The notes: generated by a model not told the origin, from the letters alone. 64,000 nt of DNA from Edaphochlamys debaryana (GCA_016858145.1 JAEHOE010000034.1:806001-870000); one strand, 5' to 3'; positions 32,501 through 44,913 are shown, numbered from the stretch's first letter. Program-made: numbers and translations.

Positions 32501-35500
32501 CCGCCTAAGTGCGTCCTGGAAGTGGAACGTCAATCGGTGTAAGCGAAACCGCCTTCCAATTACAATCGGCCCCGCTCCCGCACTTCCAAGCCTGTGCCCC
32601 GCAACCGCCCACTTCTAACCCCGCGCCTGCCATCCCCACCTGCAGCTGCGCTCGGACGAAGGGCGAGCTGGCGATGCGCGGCTGAGGCGCTGCCCCTGCC
32701 ACTGCCGCCGCCGCCAGATTCGCCTCCACAGCACCCTGCCCCATGCCGTTACCCGGCCCCGTTGAGCTCTGGTCCTCCCGGTCCCGGTCCGTGGACGTTT
32801 CCGATGCACCCGACAGGTTGCGTGCGTGGCTGGGATGCGCTGACGGCGGCCGGGCGCGAGGCGGCAGGGCGGCTGTGCCCCCCGAAGCCGCGCCTGCATT
32901 GGGCCAGATTGGGCCACCAACGTAAGAGCAGTCATGTGGGGGTTTCAAGCACCAGTAGGGTGTCTTTAGGCCAGCAGGCGAAAGGCGGTCAACAGTAAAC
33001 CCCACACACTGCAAGCGCCTCTCCGCGGGTATCCCCAAACGCTGCCACCACGTGTGTGTTCTGCCTCAGCTCCAACACCGCCTGGCGCCTCTGCCCTCTC
33101 TGCGCGCTTGCTTAGAACCACCCCACGCCACCTCACCCCACCCCGGACTCCCGCCGGTCCCACCTGAGTGGGGCGCCGGGGCCAGGTCGAACGAAGCCAC
33201 TCCGCTGGCCGGGGCCGCACCGGTCCCTGAGCTGCGGTGACTGGCGGTGCCTCCCCCCGCCGCATCGCCGTTGGCTGAAGGGGTGGACAAGAGGCCGTTG
33301 CTGCGGGCGTCCAGGCTGGGGCCGCCGAGGACAAAGGAGGCCGCGCCGCCGTTGGCGGCGGCCGTGGCGGCGCTGTTGCCGTTGGCGGACACCATGATCG
33401 TGACGGATGCGGAGTGTACGGAAGATGTGGCGGTCGTGTCGTCCATGTCGTAGTGTCGTACCGTGTGGGCGCTCGCACTCATCTCGTGCATGGACGAGCC
33501 GCCGCCGACGGCCGCGACGGTTCCGCTTCCCGTCGGCGTCGGCGTCGGCGGCATGGCGGCGGCGCTGACGCTGCCGCTAGAAGTGGCGGCGCCGCCAGGC
33601 GAGTTGACCGGGTTGCTGAACGGGGACTCGGCTGTGGCGAATGGAGGGCGGGCGGGCGCCTCGGCTTCAAAAGTGCCGACGTGTCCGTTTGCGTGACCAC
33701 GGGGCGGGGTCTCTGTGAGCTGGAGCGTGGAAGCAACCTGCGGGGAACGGGGCGTGTATGCGCCGTGTCAGTACATCAGCAACCACCAGTGAGACGGACC
33801 TCATCCGCTGCAAGCTCGTGCGGTCAACGAAGCAGGACTGCGCCGTTTCGCCTGGGCTTACTGCCACAACCCGGCCCTGCCCCCCAACCGTGGAGCACCT
33901 GAAGCCGTTTCGCCAGTGCTCAACTGCCATAGCCCCCAAGCCACTCAGAGCTCCGTTGACTCATGGAGCACTCCCGCCCCGCCGCGCCCTCCCACCCCGG
34001 CCCACCTCGCTGCCGCCGTCCCCACCCTCCGCCGTGCTCCGCCCGCCCTCCCCGCTGGCCGTCGCCCCGCCGCCCCACGGCGTCTTCCAGTGCCCCAGCG
34101 CCAAAATCGACGACAAAGCGCGTCGGTGCCGCCCCGCCGCCGCCGGCGCGTGCCGCTTGCCACCGCTCCCCGTGTGGCTCCCCTTGGCGCTCGCCACGGC
34201 GCGCGGCGGCGGGGTCGTGGTGACAGCGCTAGCCGGCGCCGGCCCGGAGGCGCTATCAGCGATGACGTGGACGTGTGCTCCGGAACCGGGCACGTGTGAT
34301 GCGGACACTGACGCCAACCCGGCGGCGCCGCGGTCCGCAGCACCTGCCGTTCCGTTGGACAACTGGGAGGCTCCCGGGAGGGTCGCTGCGTCTCCAAGCG
34401 TAAGCTCCGAGACGAGGGATAGCGGCGGGCGCGAGTGGCTGCGGCGATGGTACATTCCGGCCGAGCTGGGGCCGCGGGCGGCGCCGCTGCGGACTACGCC
34501 GGTGGAGGAGTCGGCGGAGGACTGGCGGCTGTGGTGGTGGCTCTGGTGGGGGTGGTGGGGGTGGGCGTGGGCGTGAGGAGATGGCGCGCCCGCTCCCGCC
34601 CCAGACCCGACATCTCCCTGCCCCGAGGCAGCCGCCGCCGCCGCCGCCGCGGCGGCGTACGAAGCCGGTAGCGGCGTCTTCATAGCGGATGCCATGGCGG
34701 CACGCTGGCGAGCCGAGGTGTCTGAGCCGCCGTCCCAGCCGTTCACGGACGCCCCGCTGGGTCCGCCCATGGGCGCTGAGCCCGAGACCTCCTGGGCGTG
34801 AGCCAGTAGAGCATCCGCTGCCAGCCCCGCCGCCGCCTCCCGGTTCCGGAGCGACCCCACAGGCGTGATGCCCGTAGAGGGCGAGGCAAAGGGCGAGCTC
34901 CCGCCCAGGGGTGAGCTGCTAGAGGCGCCGGCCGCGGACCGGGAGTGGCTGGGCAAGGCGGAGGCCGTGGGGGCGGTGCCGCCAGCTGACGCGGCGGCCG
35001 CTGCGGAGGCAGCCGCGGCTGCGCGTGCGGCGTCCTGGGGGAAGGGGCTGGGCTTCTTGGGCAAAGCCTTGAGCCAGCTCAGCTGCAGGCTCAGCGTGCC
35101 TCGCTGCTGAGTCCCGGCCCCGCCGCCGCCGCCTCCTGCCGAGACCCCCGCCGCCGCCCCGCCGCCTCCTCCGCCGCCGCCCCCGGGCCATGCCAGCTCC
35201 ACTATCCGCGCCCGGATATCACTGTTGGGCACCAGCCCAAGTTGAGCCGCGTCCAGACTCGCGGAGCTCAGGACCTCTGGCTCCCCGATCGTCCTCGCGT
35301 TAAGCACGCGGAAGTGCAGCATGACTGCGTCAAGGGGCGGCTGCCCGGGGGTTCCCGGGGCCGCCGTGGCCTCTGGCGGCTGGGGCAGGTCCGCGGGGAG
35401 GCGGATGTCGAACTGCCAGTTGTAAACCGGGTCCGCGGTGTGGTGTACGATGGGTGTACGGAACACCTCACGGCCGTACCGCAGCTCCACGTACGGGTCG

Positions 35501-37938
35501 CAGTCAACCGCCGTGGCCGCGGAGCCGGCGCCGTTGGCAGCGCCCTGCCCTGCGCTGGCCCCCGGCGTGCCAGAGGACCCCTTTGCAGCGGCTGTGGATC
35601 CGCCGCCAGCGGGAGCGCCGCCCGCGGTCCGCATGAGGTTGCGGCCTCCGATCACGCACACTCGCAGGCATCCGCCCGGGCCGCCCACCTGCAGGCAACC
35701 ACACGCGACAACGCTTAGGCCGAGGCCCAGCACGCGAGGCCTCGAAACTAGCCAAGATCATTCCCCTCCGCATTGCTCCGTCTCCGTTTTGCTCGCTCTC
35801 ACCCGAGCCCCTTCCCGCCCGCCCTACCCGCCCCCGTGAGCCCACCTTCGCCCGTGCCCCTTCCCGCCAACCCACATCTACCCCTGCCCCACCCGCTGCA
35901 CGTGTTTGTTGCGGTAAATGCGCTGCAGGTCAATGTACTTGCGGTGCGGCTCCACGATGCGGCGGTTGATGATTCGCTGCAGGTGCGTGCGCAGATTGGA
36001 CACCAGGCCCGGCAGCTCGCCGTGAAGGTTCATGTAACCTGGCGCAAAGGCGGGGGCGAGGGAGTGCAGAGCGCAGCCAGAGAGAGACGTCAGGAAGCGT
36101 GTGGGCCAGCGCGGGGCCTAGCAGGCAGGGCAGGGCTGTAGACGGGGAGGGCGGGCTGGACAGTTGGGCGCGGGGCTCACGGCGTTCCACAGCCCCGCTT
36201 TCGAGACGCAAACGAACCCAACGCAAGCCGCCGGCCCCACGCACCGACGGGGCTGGCCTGGATGTCGAACTCAGGTGGGGAGGCGAACGAGTAGTCCACC
36301 CCCCTGCACACACGTCGAAGGAAAGAACCACGAGTTGAGGGCATGGAGGTTGAAGCCTGGCCCTCGCCCTGGGCGTGGGCCCGCCCTGGACCCCACTGGG
36401 CCTGGCCACCTCCTCACACAGACGCCCGACGCTCCCCCATCGCCGCCAGCGTCCACCCTTGTACGCCCAGTGCTGCCCATCCAGGACGAGTGCGTCCACA
36501 CTCCCGCCTCACTTGATCCCCGGCGGCTCCTTGGTGAGGTGCAGCCCCAGGTGCAGCTTGCCCGCCAGCCGCAGCTGGCTGATCTCCAGCCGCACGGAGA
36601 AGGGCTGCAGCAGTCCGATCTGGCGCATGCGGGGGGTCAGCACGGCCTGCGGGGGAGGGGCCCATGTGGGTCGGGGATGTGGGTCGGGGATGTGGGTCGG
36701 GGTCGCAGCGATGTGGGTCGGTGCATGGCCAGCGGGAGGGAGGACCCCAAGCGGTCGCGGGGAAGCCTAGTGCGCAAGCTGCAGTGAGGCGTGCAGGAGT
36801 CGACACGTGGCCACGCAAACCCATGCGCCCCCCGCCGGTGGCCGGCAACCCGCCGCTCGCCTGAAAGCCGCTCGAGTGGTAGTTGACTTGCATGGTCAGC
36901 AGCAGGTACGAACGAGCGGGGTCATACTTTGCCGTACAGAACTGGAACTGCGGCGGCGCCAGGCCGAACGTCACCTCCTCCACCGCCACTGACTCAATGA
37001 ACTTCCAGGGCGCGCGACTGCCGAACTTCTTGAGCACCTGAGGGCCAAGCCGCCGCCGCAGCGGGTGTGAAGGCCGAGAGGCACGCCTGTAACGCCCTTT
37101 GCCCCGTGGGCACGAGCCAGCCGGCGGAGATACGCCACACAGCTTACACCCGAGTGGAGACTCCTGAGCTCAGTCCCCATGCCTACTGGCCTGCGCCTGT
37201 GCAGCTGTTGCAAGACAGCAACCGCTCTGACGGTGCGAGGCCACTCTTGCCCGCTCTGGCCCCGTACCTCGTTGAGAATCAGCTGCAGCTTCTCCGCCGT
37301 CAGCGTCGACACGAACTTCTCCAGGACAGGCAGCCATAGATGCTGAACCAGCAGGTTCAGCCAGCCCAGCGTAAATGACTCATACATGGCCGCCACAGCT
37401 GTGCCCCCGCCGCCTCCGGAGCCGCCGCCGCTGGCAGCAGACGCGCCGGCCGCGGCGGAGCCCGAGCCAGGGGCGCTGGCAAAGCCGGTGATGAGGCTAG
37501 TCCCCGCACCACTGCCGCCGTCGGCAGAGCGCAGCACGGCCTCATAGCGCGCTGTAACTCCGTGCAGCTGCTTCCTGGGGGCGCGAGAAGGCGGGGACGA
37601 GGAGGGTTCGGCGGAAGGGGTCTGGGAAGGGGAATCGGCGCGAGGATGTAACTGCCCGCACCGGCGCACGGTCGCTCTCTGCGACGCGATACTGGCCCGC
37701 TGCTCCTTGCAAAGCCTCGCCGGTCTGACGGCTGGCAAAAAGCGAGGGCCAGCCTAAGAAGGTTGGAGGCGGGCAGGGGGGGTGCGCGGGCCCATCGTCG
37801 GAGGGTGGCTGCCCGGCGCCGCGCTCACTTGAACTTGGTGGACGCGACGTTCCAGGCCACAGCGAATGCCGCTGCAGCCGCCGCGCAAGCGCTGAGCGCG
37901 CAGAGGAAGCCCAACACGATTCCGGCCAACAAGCCCAT
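29560..37938 (-). CDS. SMP-C2-PH-like membrane contact-site lipid-transfer protein
   Basis: Sixteen exons: 37938-37829, 37574-37268, 37037-36861, 36646-36513, 36303-36245, 36038-35902, 35688-34006, 33737-33164, 32893-32640, 32319-32158, 32025-31510, 31239-31160, 30672-30630, 30480-30394, 30210-29989, 29712-29560, giving 1565 residues. Residues 3-29 are a transmembrane anchor. Residues about 98-265 are an SMP (synaptotagmin-like mitochondrial lipid-binding) domain (ESFTLGWLNLLVQHLW, PWKFIESVAVEEVTFG, SVRLEISQLRLAGKL). A C2 domain starts near residue 312 (LRVCVIGGRNL, DPYVELRYGREVFRTP, PVYNWQFDIRLP). A very long Ser/Ala/Gly-rich region follows, then a coiled coil near 1372-1398 and a PH-like fold (RVLVWYNERRGLVQ ... 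RDEWVDALQ). The order resembles extended synaptotagmins/NTMC2 proteins with a C-terminal PH-like addition. The likely role is lipid transfer at ER contact sites. One intron uses a GC donor. Confidence 0.85.
36647..36860 (-). other. GC-AG intron in the SMP gene
   Basis: The exon ending YHSSGFQ is followed by CAG/GCGAGC rather than GT. The next exon starts at CCCGCAG/GCC and continues the SMP domain (AVLTPRMRQIG) in phase 0. The nearest GT would break the frame. Confidence 0.75.
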
Positions 37939-38471
37939 GGCAACCAGGCCTCCGGCAGCGCCCGATGGGTTTATGGAGCGTCCATCGCCACGATGGGAAT
38001 GTCACCAGCGTCAACAGCGCGGCAGCATTATGGCGCAGCTCCGTCTGGCGTTGTACCCGCTCGCACGCTGGCTACCCGTATCGCACGTATTGGACGTCAA
38101 TGACTTCAACTACTGATTTCGAGTGCTTGATGAGGGGCTCGCGGTCTGACGAGTGAGGGCTGCCCAGACGGTTGTTCCCTCGCGAGGCAACGTCTGCAGT
38201 CTGCAGTCTGCAGTCTGCAGGTTACGGCTATGCTACAGGGGGCATCTGTTCAATAAAGGCAGGCCCTTGCACCTTCCTGCCCGTGGAGCCCGAGGTCCAG
38301 CCACACCCCCGGATGGGGCGAACGCGGATGACACTTCCCCCGTATTGGAAGTCGGCAGCTTCGACCCTCAGCTATTGTCGCTTGTGGTGCTCGAACGTTT
38401 CCCGTCTATAGTCCGTCCAAGCGACGTGGTTCCCCTGAGTCAACGCTTTCGCCGTCTCGAGCAGCACCAAA
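37939..38471. promoter_or_regulatory. divergent promoter region, SMP gene / 275-residue gene
   Basis: The two start codons point away from each other across 533 bases. The region contains four tandem copies of GTCTGCA at about 38190-38220. No TATA box is evident. Promoter status is inferred from geometry. Confidence 0.4.
38190..38220. repeat. (GTCTGCA)4 tandem repeat
   Basis: Four consecutive 7-base GTCTGCA units, each making a PstI-type CTGCAG centre, lie within the divergent promoter interval. Confidence 0.85.
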
Positions 38472-40684
38472 ATGCAGTGGCTCAACAGTTTGGTTAACGA
38501 ATATGACGCCAGGCCCCTTCAGAAGACTGGAATGCTGTCGAAGGTGGGCGCTCGCGCAGTTTGCTTGGGTCGCGCCATTTCTGCGGGCTAGGCGCATTGC
38601 GCTCAGCGCTCCACATCAACCGCGCGCAGGACCAGCTCGTCCAGTTCTTTGAAGGTTCCAAAAAGCAGTTCGACAACCCGGTGAGCTGGGTTGGGGTAGG
38701 TGGACCCCCGCGGACTCTCCGGGCTGCTGCTCCCGCCCCACCGTCTACTTTCCCCCCCAGCTACCGCGTTCGGGGGGTCTCCCGTCAGCGGCCCCACGTG
38801 CCAGACTCCTGCACGGCCATCTTGGCTGGAGGCCTGGTTGGGGGGGGCACCACCCCACTCGTGGGCCCTTGGCTTGCTTGTAGGACTTCAAGCAAATGCT
38901 GGGCGTGTCCTTCAAGACCCGCGGCCCCGGCTCCCCGGAGGACATGATCAACGGAATGCAGGTCAGCGGGGGCACTGCGCAACTGTGTAATGCACAAGAA
39001 AGGGTATCCTTGGCTGGCAAGACGGTCATCTGGCCCAGGTCATATTGGGCGCTTTCCCTCCCGCTAAGCAAGCTAATTTAGCGTGCAACCCGCCCTCATG
39101 CCTTGCAGAAGCAAATCTTTGAGAGCATGGGCGTTCAGGTGAGCGGCGTGCTGGGAGCCGGCACGGGGTACTCCAAAGATCATGGGGAATCCTTTGGCAG
39201 CAGCTGCCGTACGTGGGGCGGCAAGGTGCAAAAGGCAGGAGGCTCCCGGTGCCAGGAACTAAGCCGCTGAGTCCAGGCGTTCGGTGTCGCATGGCGCTCA
39301 GGGCTGTCCTGGCGTGTGAGATCCCACGGTGACTGACATGAGGAACCCGGCGTGGCTGGTGCCCTTTTTGCCCAGGGGGACTTCGGGCTCAAATGCCTGT
39401 CGCGCGTGCAGCAGGTGTACGGCAATGACGCTTTCTTCCTGCGACAATTCTTCGAGCACGTGCAGAAAGTGAGTCGGCGGGCTCTAGGCGATGCGCTGGG
39501 CTTAGCATCTGGGCTCTTGTGCTCCAAGGGCTCCAACAGGCGCGGGGAGCGTGCCATGTGGGGCCGACCGTGCCATGCTTGTAACGTGGTACTTGGCTAT
39601 GGAGCTCCGGGCATTATGGTTGGGGCGGCCATCTGCGCACGTGTGGCAGCCACAGGGCAATACAGTTCATGGCCTCCCTGGCGCACCTTCCGCCGTCACG
39701 ATTACGCCTGGGCAGCGTTGATTTCCTCGGCGACTTTCCGCAGCCCTGTGGCCTTTCTAGACGCGGGTTTATCAGCATCATGTAAATGCAGCGTTTGGGG
39801 CTGCAGGGCCCAATTCACTGTAGTAATGCAGTGACTTCGCTGCAGGCAGATCGGGGCATTGCGGTAGCGGCCCACCCGTTGCTGCGGGCTGTCGGCAGCT
39901 GCTTCCGAACAGGGACCCATCGGAACCTAAAAGGACGCAGCTGTGTCACAGTCTACCCGCGGCCAGATGCAGCAAGGGCAGCATACAGAACCGCTTTGAC
40001 GTGCTCACGATGTTTCGGGCCGTCTCCACCCGCTTCCACCCCATGCAGGAGGAGATGATCCTGGACGAGGCTGAGATGCCTGAGACCATGTACAAAACCA
40101 AGTACGACAAGCTGAACAAGTTCCAAGAGGAGATGAAGGCCAAGATGGAGGGTCTCAATGGCCTGACGGCCGAGGTGCGAGAGCAGCGGAGGGGCGAGCG
40201 CATGAGTCTGGGGGGCCTGCATCGCAGCAGCGGTGCACGTCCGGCCGCCACAGGCCACAACACCCCTACCGCCCCGCTGCCCGGTAACGGGCTGCGCACC
40301 CGCCAAGAGGCCGTGTCACTCACTCCTTCCTCCCGGTGCCCTGCGGAACCCCATCCTGAACTCCTTGTTGCCCCGCAGCAACAGCAGGCCGCGCTCGCAG
40401 AGATGTACAAGCAGATGATCATCTCGTCGTCTGCGGAGCAGGAGTGCTGCAGCCACCCAGCGGGCTGCAGCCACCGGGAGCACGGCGGGGCGGGGCACGC
40501 GGAGCCGGGCGCCGAGGGGCCCGGGGGCACGCACGCGCCGTCGGCAGTGGCGGGTCCGCTCACGGGTGCTGCGGCCAAGGCCGCGGCGGCGCTGGGGCCG
40601 TCTGCGGCGGAGCCGGCAGCCACGATGACGGAAGACGAGCAGCTGGCATTCTTCGCCAGCCTAAGGGGAGGGGGCCCGCAGTAA
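38472..40684 (+). CDS. unidentified 275-residue protein
   Basis: Seven exons (38472-38543, 38630-38680, 38884-38961, 39109-39138, 39376-39468, 39977-40174, 40379-40684) keep one frame. The protein is mostly helical and charged. Recognisable stretches are QLVQFFEGSKKQFDNPDFK, SFKTRGPGSPEDMINGM, RVQQVYGNDAFFLRQFFEHV and TKYDKLNKFQEEMKAKMEG. A short Gln-rich helix and an Ala/Gly-rich tail ending in DEQLAFFASLRGGG follow. No transmembrane segment, transit peptide or catalytic motif stands out. The acceptor of exon 2 is weak; a frame starting about 38 bases earlier reads well (RSALHINRAQ) but needs another phase. Exon 6 is placed at CAAG/GGC because only that keeps the frame. I do not recognise the family. 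Confidence 0.65.
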
Positions 40685-41501
40685 GGCGGTGGGGTGGGCA
40701 CAGCGGGATTCAGTGGGCGTGGTCGGGATGTGGCGTGGGTGGGCAAGGCTCCGCGATACTGCGGTGTGGGGAGGGGTGGGTTGAAGGAAGATGACAGTAC
40801 GGCGACAGGGCTGTGCGCATGCCAACCTGGGGCTCATGTTGGGACCGGGAAGTGCCTCAGGGATTGGGAAGGAATGGACGAGAGGCGTGCGCTACGTGCG
40901 GAATGGGCTGGGTCACGGTCACAGCACCAAGGGGGAGGCCCTGGCGAGTGGGGGCTTGAAAGGGGCACACTTGGTCTCAAAGAGTGCATGGCGTAGCGGC
41001 CGCTTGTACGTGGCCTGGCTACCTCCTATAGGTTGTGGTGCGGTGGCAGCTGGCGCTCGCTCCTGGGCTTATCAGGGGCGTGATGGCGAGCTTATGACGG
41101 CGTTGTTGCTTTGAGCTCCGGCTTTATCGCGCTATGACCAAGCGGTGTTACCCGGGTAATCTACCCCCGGAGCAGGATTTGCTGCGTACCAAGTTGCGTG
41201 TGGGGGAAGCATAGAGCGAGGTGGGCCGCTTTGGGAGGCTCGGGGGGACCCGAGGCTCGGGGTTTGGGGCAGCGGAGCACTTCGGCACGCATCGCGAACG
41301 ACAGCGGTGTGCCCTCAAGATGTAGTACATTCTCTATACCGACATATCGGATTGCGCGAGAACCCAGTAACAAAGGGCGGCACAGCTCAATTGACACTTG
41401 CTCTTGCCAAGAGAAGGCAACACCGAGACAACATCTCGCCAGCTCTCACCTGCGGCTCTGGCTACTCACCCGCAGCTCCAGTATCTTTGCCTGGACTCCC
41501 C
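40685..41501. other. intergenic, no gene seen
   Basis: This interval holds the 3' UTR of the preceding gene and the promoter of the F-box/LRR-like gene. An in-frame extension upstream of 41502 exists but does not resemble protein. Confidence 0.5.
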
Positions 41502-43659
41502 ATGGATGCGGTAGATTTAGCAATCGCGCCTGAGGCCGCTGCATCCCTGCCAGACGTCCTGCGGCAGATCAGTGTGTCCGCCATCGACGCCTTGGTCGAT
41601 GCACTGGGCTCCCAAAGCGACCTCCGTCCTTTGCGGCTCACGTGCCGCGCATTGCGCGACGTGGTGGACGGCAGCGTCCGCCAGCTGAAGCAGCTCGACG
41701 TCTGCCTGCAACCGGGCGTGCCCCCGACATCGCTAGCCCCCCTGGCGCGCTGGCCCCGCGCGGGCTGCGTGCCGCTCCGACTGGTGCTGCAAGGCATCTG
41801 CCCGGATGTGGCACATGCGCAGTTCCTGTGCGTCTTCGCGCATTTGCCGCAGCCTGCGCGGCGGCAGATCGGGGCGTTGTGTTTCGCACGGTGCGGCCGA
41901 GCGCGCCCCGCACTCCCCGGTGCGGCTCTGGTCTCCCTCCCGGCGTTGCTGCCGTGCCTGCATAGGCTTGATCTGGCGAACCCTCTCCTTCGATTGTCAT
42001 CCGGAACCCTCTCCGAGGCCTACCGAGGTGCGGCCTGCGCTTGAGCCCCTGCACTCTGAGCGGACGGAGCGGGGGTGCTCCTGACACCAGGGAGAGCTGA
42101 CCGTCTTCGCGGTTTGCCCGGCATCCTGACGCACGCCCCTGTCTCTTCGCCACGCCCCAGCCCTGGCGGCCCTGGGCACGCTGAAGGAGCTGGAGCTTCC
42201 GGGCGTGTCGGGCCTGACCGGCGTGGAGGCGCTGGCGGGCAGCCTGCGGCGCCTGGGGGTGTGGAGCTTGGACGCCGAGGCGGAGGAGGAGCGCATTCTC
42301 ACTCTCGAGGCCGCAGCCTGCTTCAGCCAGCTCACACGGCTCGTATACCTGGAGCTTGAAGTGAGCGAGCTGCGACTGGGGCCCGGGTCCTCCCTGGGCC
42401 ACCTCATCCGCCTCGCGCCGCCCTCACTTCGCTCCCTCAAGCTCCACTCTTACCGGCTGTGGAGCCAGCATTCTCTCAGCGGCACGTTCGGGATCGACAA
42501 CAAGCGGCTGGTCAGCGCTCGGCTTATGAACTACACCGCCACAGCCCTGGCGGCCCTGGCACGAAATGAGCTGCTGCCCTGCCTGGGGTCCAGTCAGCTG
42601 GCGTTGGTGAGCGTGGAGACGCTGCGGCTCGACGTGTGGGTGGGCGGCCTGCTGCTGCCCCTGACGGAGCTGAGGCTCCGGACAGCCCTCTTCCACGTGC
42701 GGCTGCTGGTCCCCGTGTGCCGCCGCTGCGCCGGAACCGTCAGCCGCTTGATGCCGTTCCTCAACGTCAGCAAGCTGGGACTGCTCCTACCAGACATCCG
42801 CATGCTCGTCATTCCGGTGGCGCCCCCCCTCAACGCCCCTCAGCCTGAGTCGTCACAGCCGCCCCCGGCGGCCGGCCTGCCCGACGCCTCCCGCCCCAGC
42901 GCGCTCCTGCCCCGGCCGTCGGACATGTTTGGCATGGCGCTGCGGCGGATCTCGGTCGCAACCGACGGGACCTCCGGAGGCTGGGACCGCTGCAGCCAGT
43001 TCGTCGTCCTGCAGGGCCCTGTGGCCTTCGGGGCCCTCAAGCCCCGTGACCTCAAGGGCGTTTACGCCTGGGCCAGGGCACTGGAGGCGCGGGCAAGGGC
43101 AGCCCCCGGCGGAAGTGCCCTGCCGCGCGAGGGCGCCCTAATAAGCAATGCCCGGCCCGTGCCGCGTGCGACAGCCGTGATGGTGGAATGCGTTCGTGGA
43201 GGCGCTTGGCTCCTCACCGCGAAGGCTATCTGCAGCGCAGTGGCGGCGGCGGGGGACGGCAGCGAGGCGTGGGCGGTGTCGCTCGAGGCGGCTGGTCACG
43301 GGGTGGAGGGCCCCTTGTTCTGGGGTCTGGAGAAGGTGAGGTGCACCGCACGCGGCCCCGGCGTGCTGTGCACATTAGCGCGCTCATTAAGCACGTTTGC
43401 CGCTCTGTGTGTGCGCCGTGCGTGTGCTGTGCGGAGTCACGCACGTGCAGGCGCTGGGTCCGGCGCCCCTTTAAGTGCGAAGCCGCGGGCAACGGGCCAG
43501 AGATGCATGCCTACATCCCCCCTGTAGGCGATTGCCGAGGCATGGGCGGAGGCGGCAAGCGCCGACGAGGAGGGCACCGCTAGCCTGGAGCTGCGTGTTC
43601 GGTGGGCGCTGGAAGTACGGGAGCTGGTGGGCAGAATGCCGTACGCCGTACACGTGTGA
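41502..43659 (+). CDS. F-box/LRR-like protein
   Basis: Three exons (41502-42027, 42161-43335, 43528-43659) join in phase to give 610 residues. The N-terminus (SDLRPLRLTCRALRDVVDG, residues about 40-60) is F-box-like. Downstream are irregular leucine-rich segments, such as LPALLPCLHRLDLANPLLRL, LGTLKELELPGVSGLTGVEA and LRRLGVWSLDAEAEEERILT, then LTRLVYLELEVSELRLG. The middle has a Pro-rich insert near residues 405-435. The last exon (AIAEAWAEAASADEEG) is helical and ends at TGA. A role as a ubiquitin-ligase adaptor is the usual inference for this architecture and is not proven here. Such families are expanded and poorly conserved in volvocine algae. Confidence 0.75.
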
Positions 43660-43959
43660 CGCTCGGCGGTTCGGGAGGTCTGCTGTGTTGGGGGCCGTAA
43701 GAATGTATGCGGCATGAGTTGCTGGGTCTTGGGGGCTGAAGGTACCGGTAGTATGTAGGCTGCATGTAGCGTTGTAGCGCGTAGCGCGCCGCTTGAGGTC
43801 GAGGGCAATCAGGGGAATCGGGACAAGGACTGCTGGGGGCAGGTGGGCGGGCGGTGGCACATGGGACTGTGAGGCCACGTGGAGAGCTGACCAGGAGGCA
43901 GGGTCGATTGTGTAGAGGGAAGCGGTCGCATGACGTCCGGCAGAAGCGAGCTTTGAGGG

Positions 43960-43964
43960 TGTAA
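43960..43964 (+). terminator. TGTAA polyadenylation signal
   Basis: TGTAA lies about 300 bases after the stop of the F-box/LRR-like gene on the same strand, a normal 3' UTR length. Confidence 0.5.
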
Positions 43965-44081
43965 TTGCTTGCTGCGACAGGCTGCTGCGCAAATGCGGGT
44001 AGATCAAGGGGGGATAGGGCGCGCAAAGAGAGCGCAAGATAGGCACGGGCAGGCGCAAGGAGCAATAGCGAGGACACGAGG

Positions 44082-44270
44082 GCATTGTCACGCTCGAGGA
44101 CGCGGCCTGCTTCGGCCAGCGCACACGGCTTGTGTCTCTGGAGCATGATGTAAGGGAGGCAGGCCTGCCCGACGCCTCACGCCCCAACACGCTCCTACCC
44201 CGGCCGGCAGACGTGTTTGGCATGGCGCTGCGGCGGACCTTGCTCGCAGCTGACGGGGCCTCTGGAACAG
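44082..44270 (+). pseudogene. internally deleted fragment of the F-box/LRR-like gene
   Basis: Two blocks match the intact gene just upstream. Positions 44082-44152 match 42293-42363, and 44158-44270 match about 42869-42982. The roughly 500 bases between the blocks in the parent are missing. The second block still reads AGLPDASRPNTLLPRP and MFGMALRR-like sequence (here VFGMALRR). The flanks have no matching exons, so this is a remnant of a tandem duplication rather than a gene. Confidence 0.8.
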
Positions 44271-44913
44271 GGGCAGGGGCGGCGTCAGGGGACGTCTTAC
44301 TGGTGTCACAGGTGCGCACCCAGAACGCTCGCGCCCGACAGGCCTAGAGATCGCCGTCAATCCTGCAAAATCGGTCCACGCCACTTGAACATCTGCACCT
44401 GTACGGGCCAACACGCAGCTTCGCCCTTGGCCTGTGTCACACTCTCAGCGCCCCCAGAGAGACGCCTCGAAGACCTTCGCCTTAAGGCGCCAAAGGCCAA
44501 AGCGGATCTCTTGCTTCATTCGTGCGTGCCGCAGCCAGGCCGCCAAGCCAGAGCGGGTTCGGCGCGCCCTCCGGTTCCGCTTGCCCCAACACGCCCCTCC
44601 CGTCCACCACACCGCCCACCCCGCGCCCGAGCACTCCGCCAGCAGTCCTCCTCCCGCCCCTCCAGCCCCCATACGTGCACCTCGTCATGTGGTGTGTTCC
44701 CTCCACGCAGTTGCGCCGGTCCAGCACACAGTACTATTGTCAGGTCCATTCCGGTCCACCAAACGCCCATACGCGGCCTGCGCTCCCGGCCCAGTCACGG
44801 GCCTTGCTCCCTCCGTTTCAGGCCCAGCCGCGGGCCTTGCTCCTCAGCCTTAAGCCCAGCCACGGGCCTTGCTCCTCGGCGTTAGGCCCAGTAGCGAGCC
44901 GCGCCTGTCCGCC
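44271..44913. other. no gene seen
   Basis: This lies between the pseudogene fragment and the 3' end of the RAF2-like gene and presumably includes that gene's 3' UTR. No coding frame or TGTAA on the minus strand was found. A degenerate repeat of CAGCC(A/G)CGGGCCTTGCTCC occurs around 44790-44900. Confidence 0.45.
44786..44905. repeat. degenerate tandem repeat
   Basis: Four or five imperfect copies of a roughly 30-base unit containing GGCCCAG(T/C)(C/A)(A/G)CGGGCCTTGCTCC lie just downstream of the stop of the RAF2-like gene. Confidence 0.55.
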
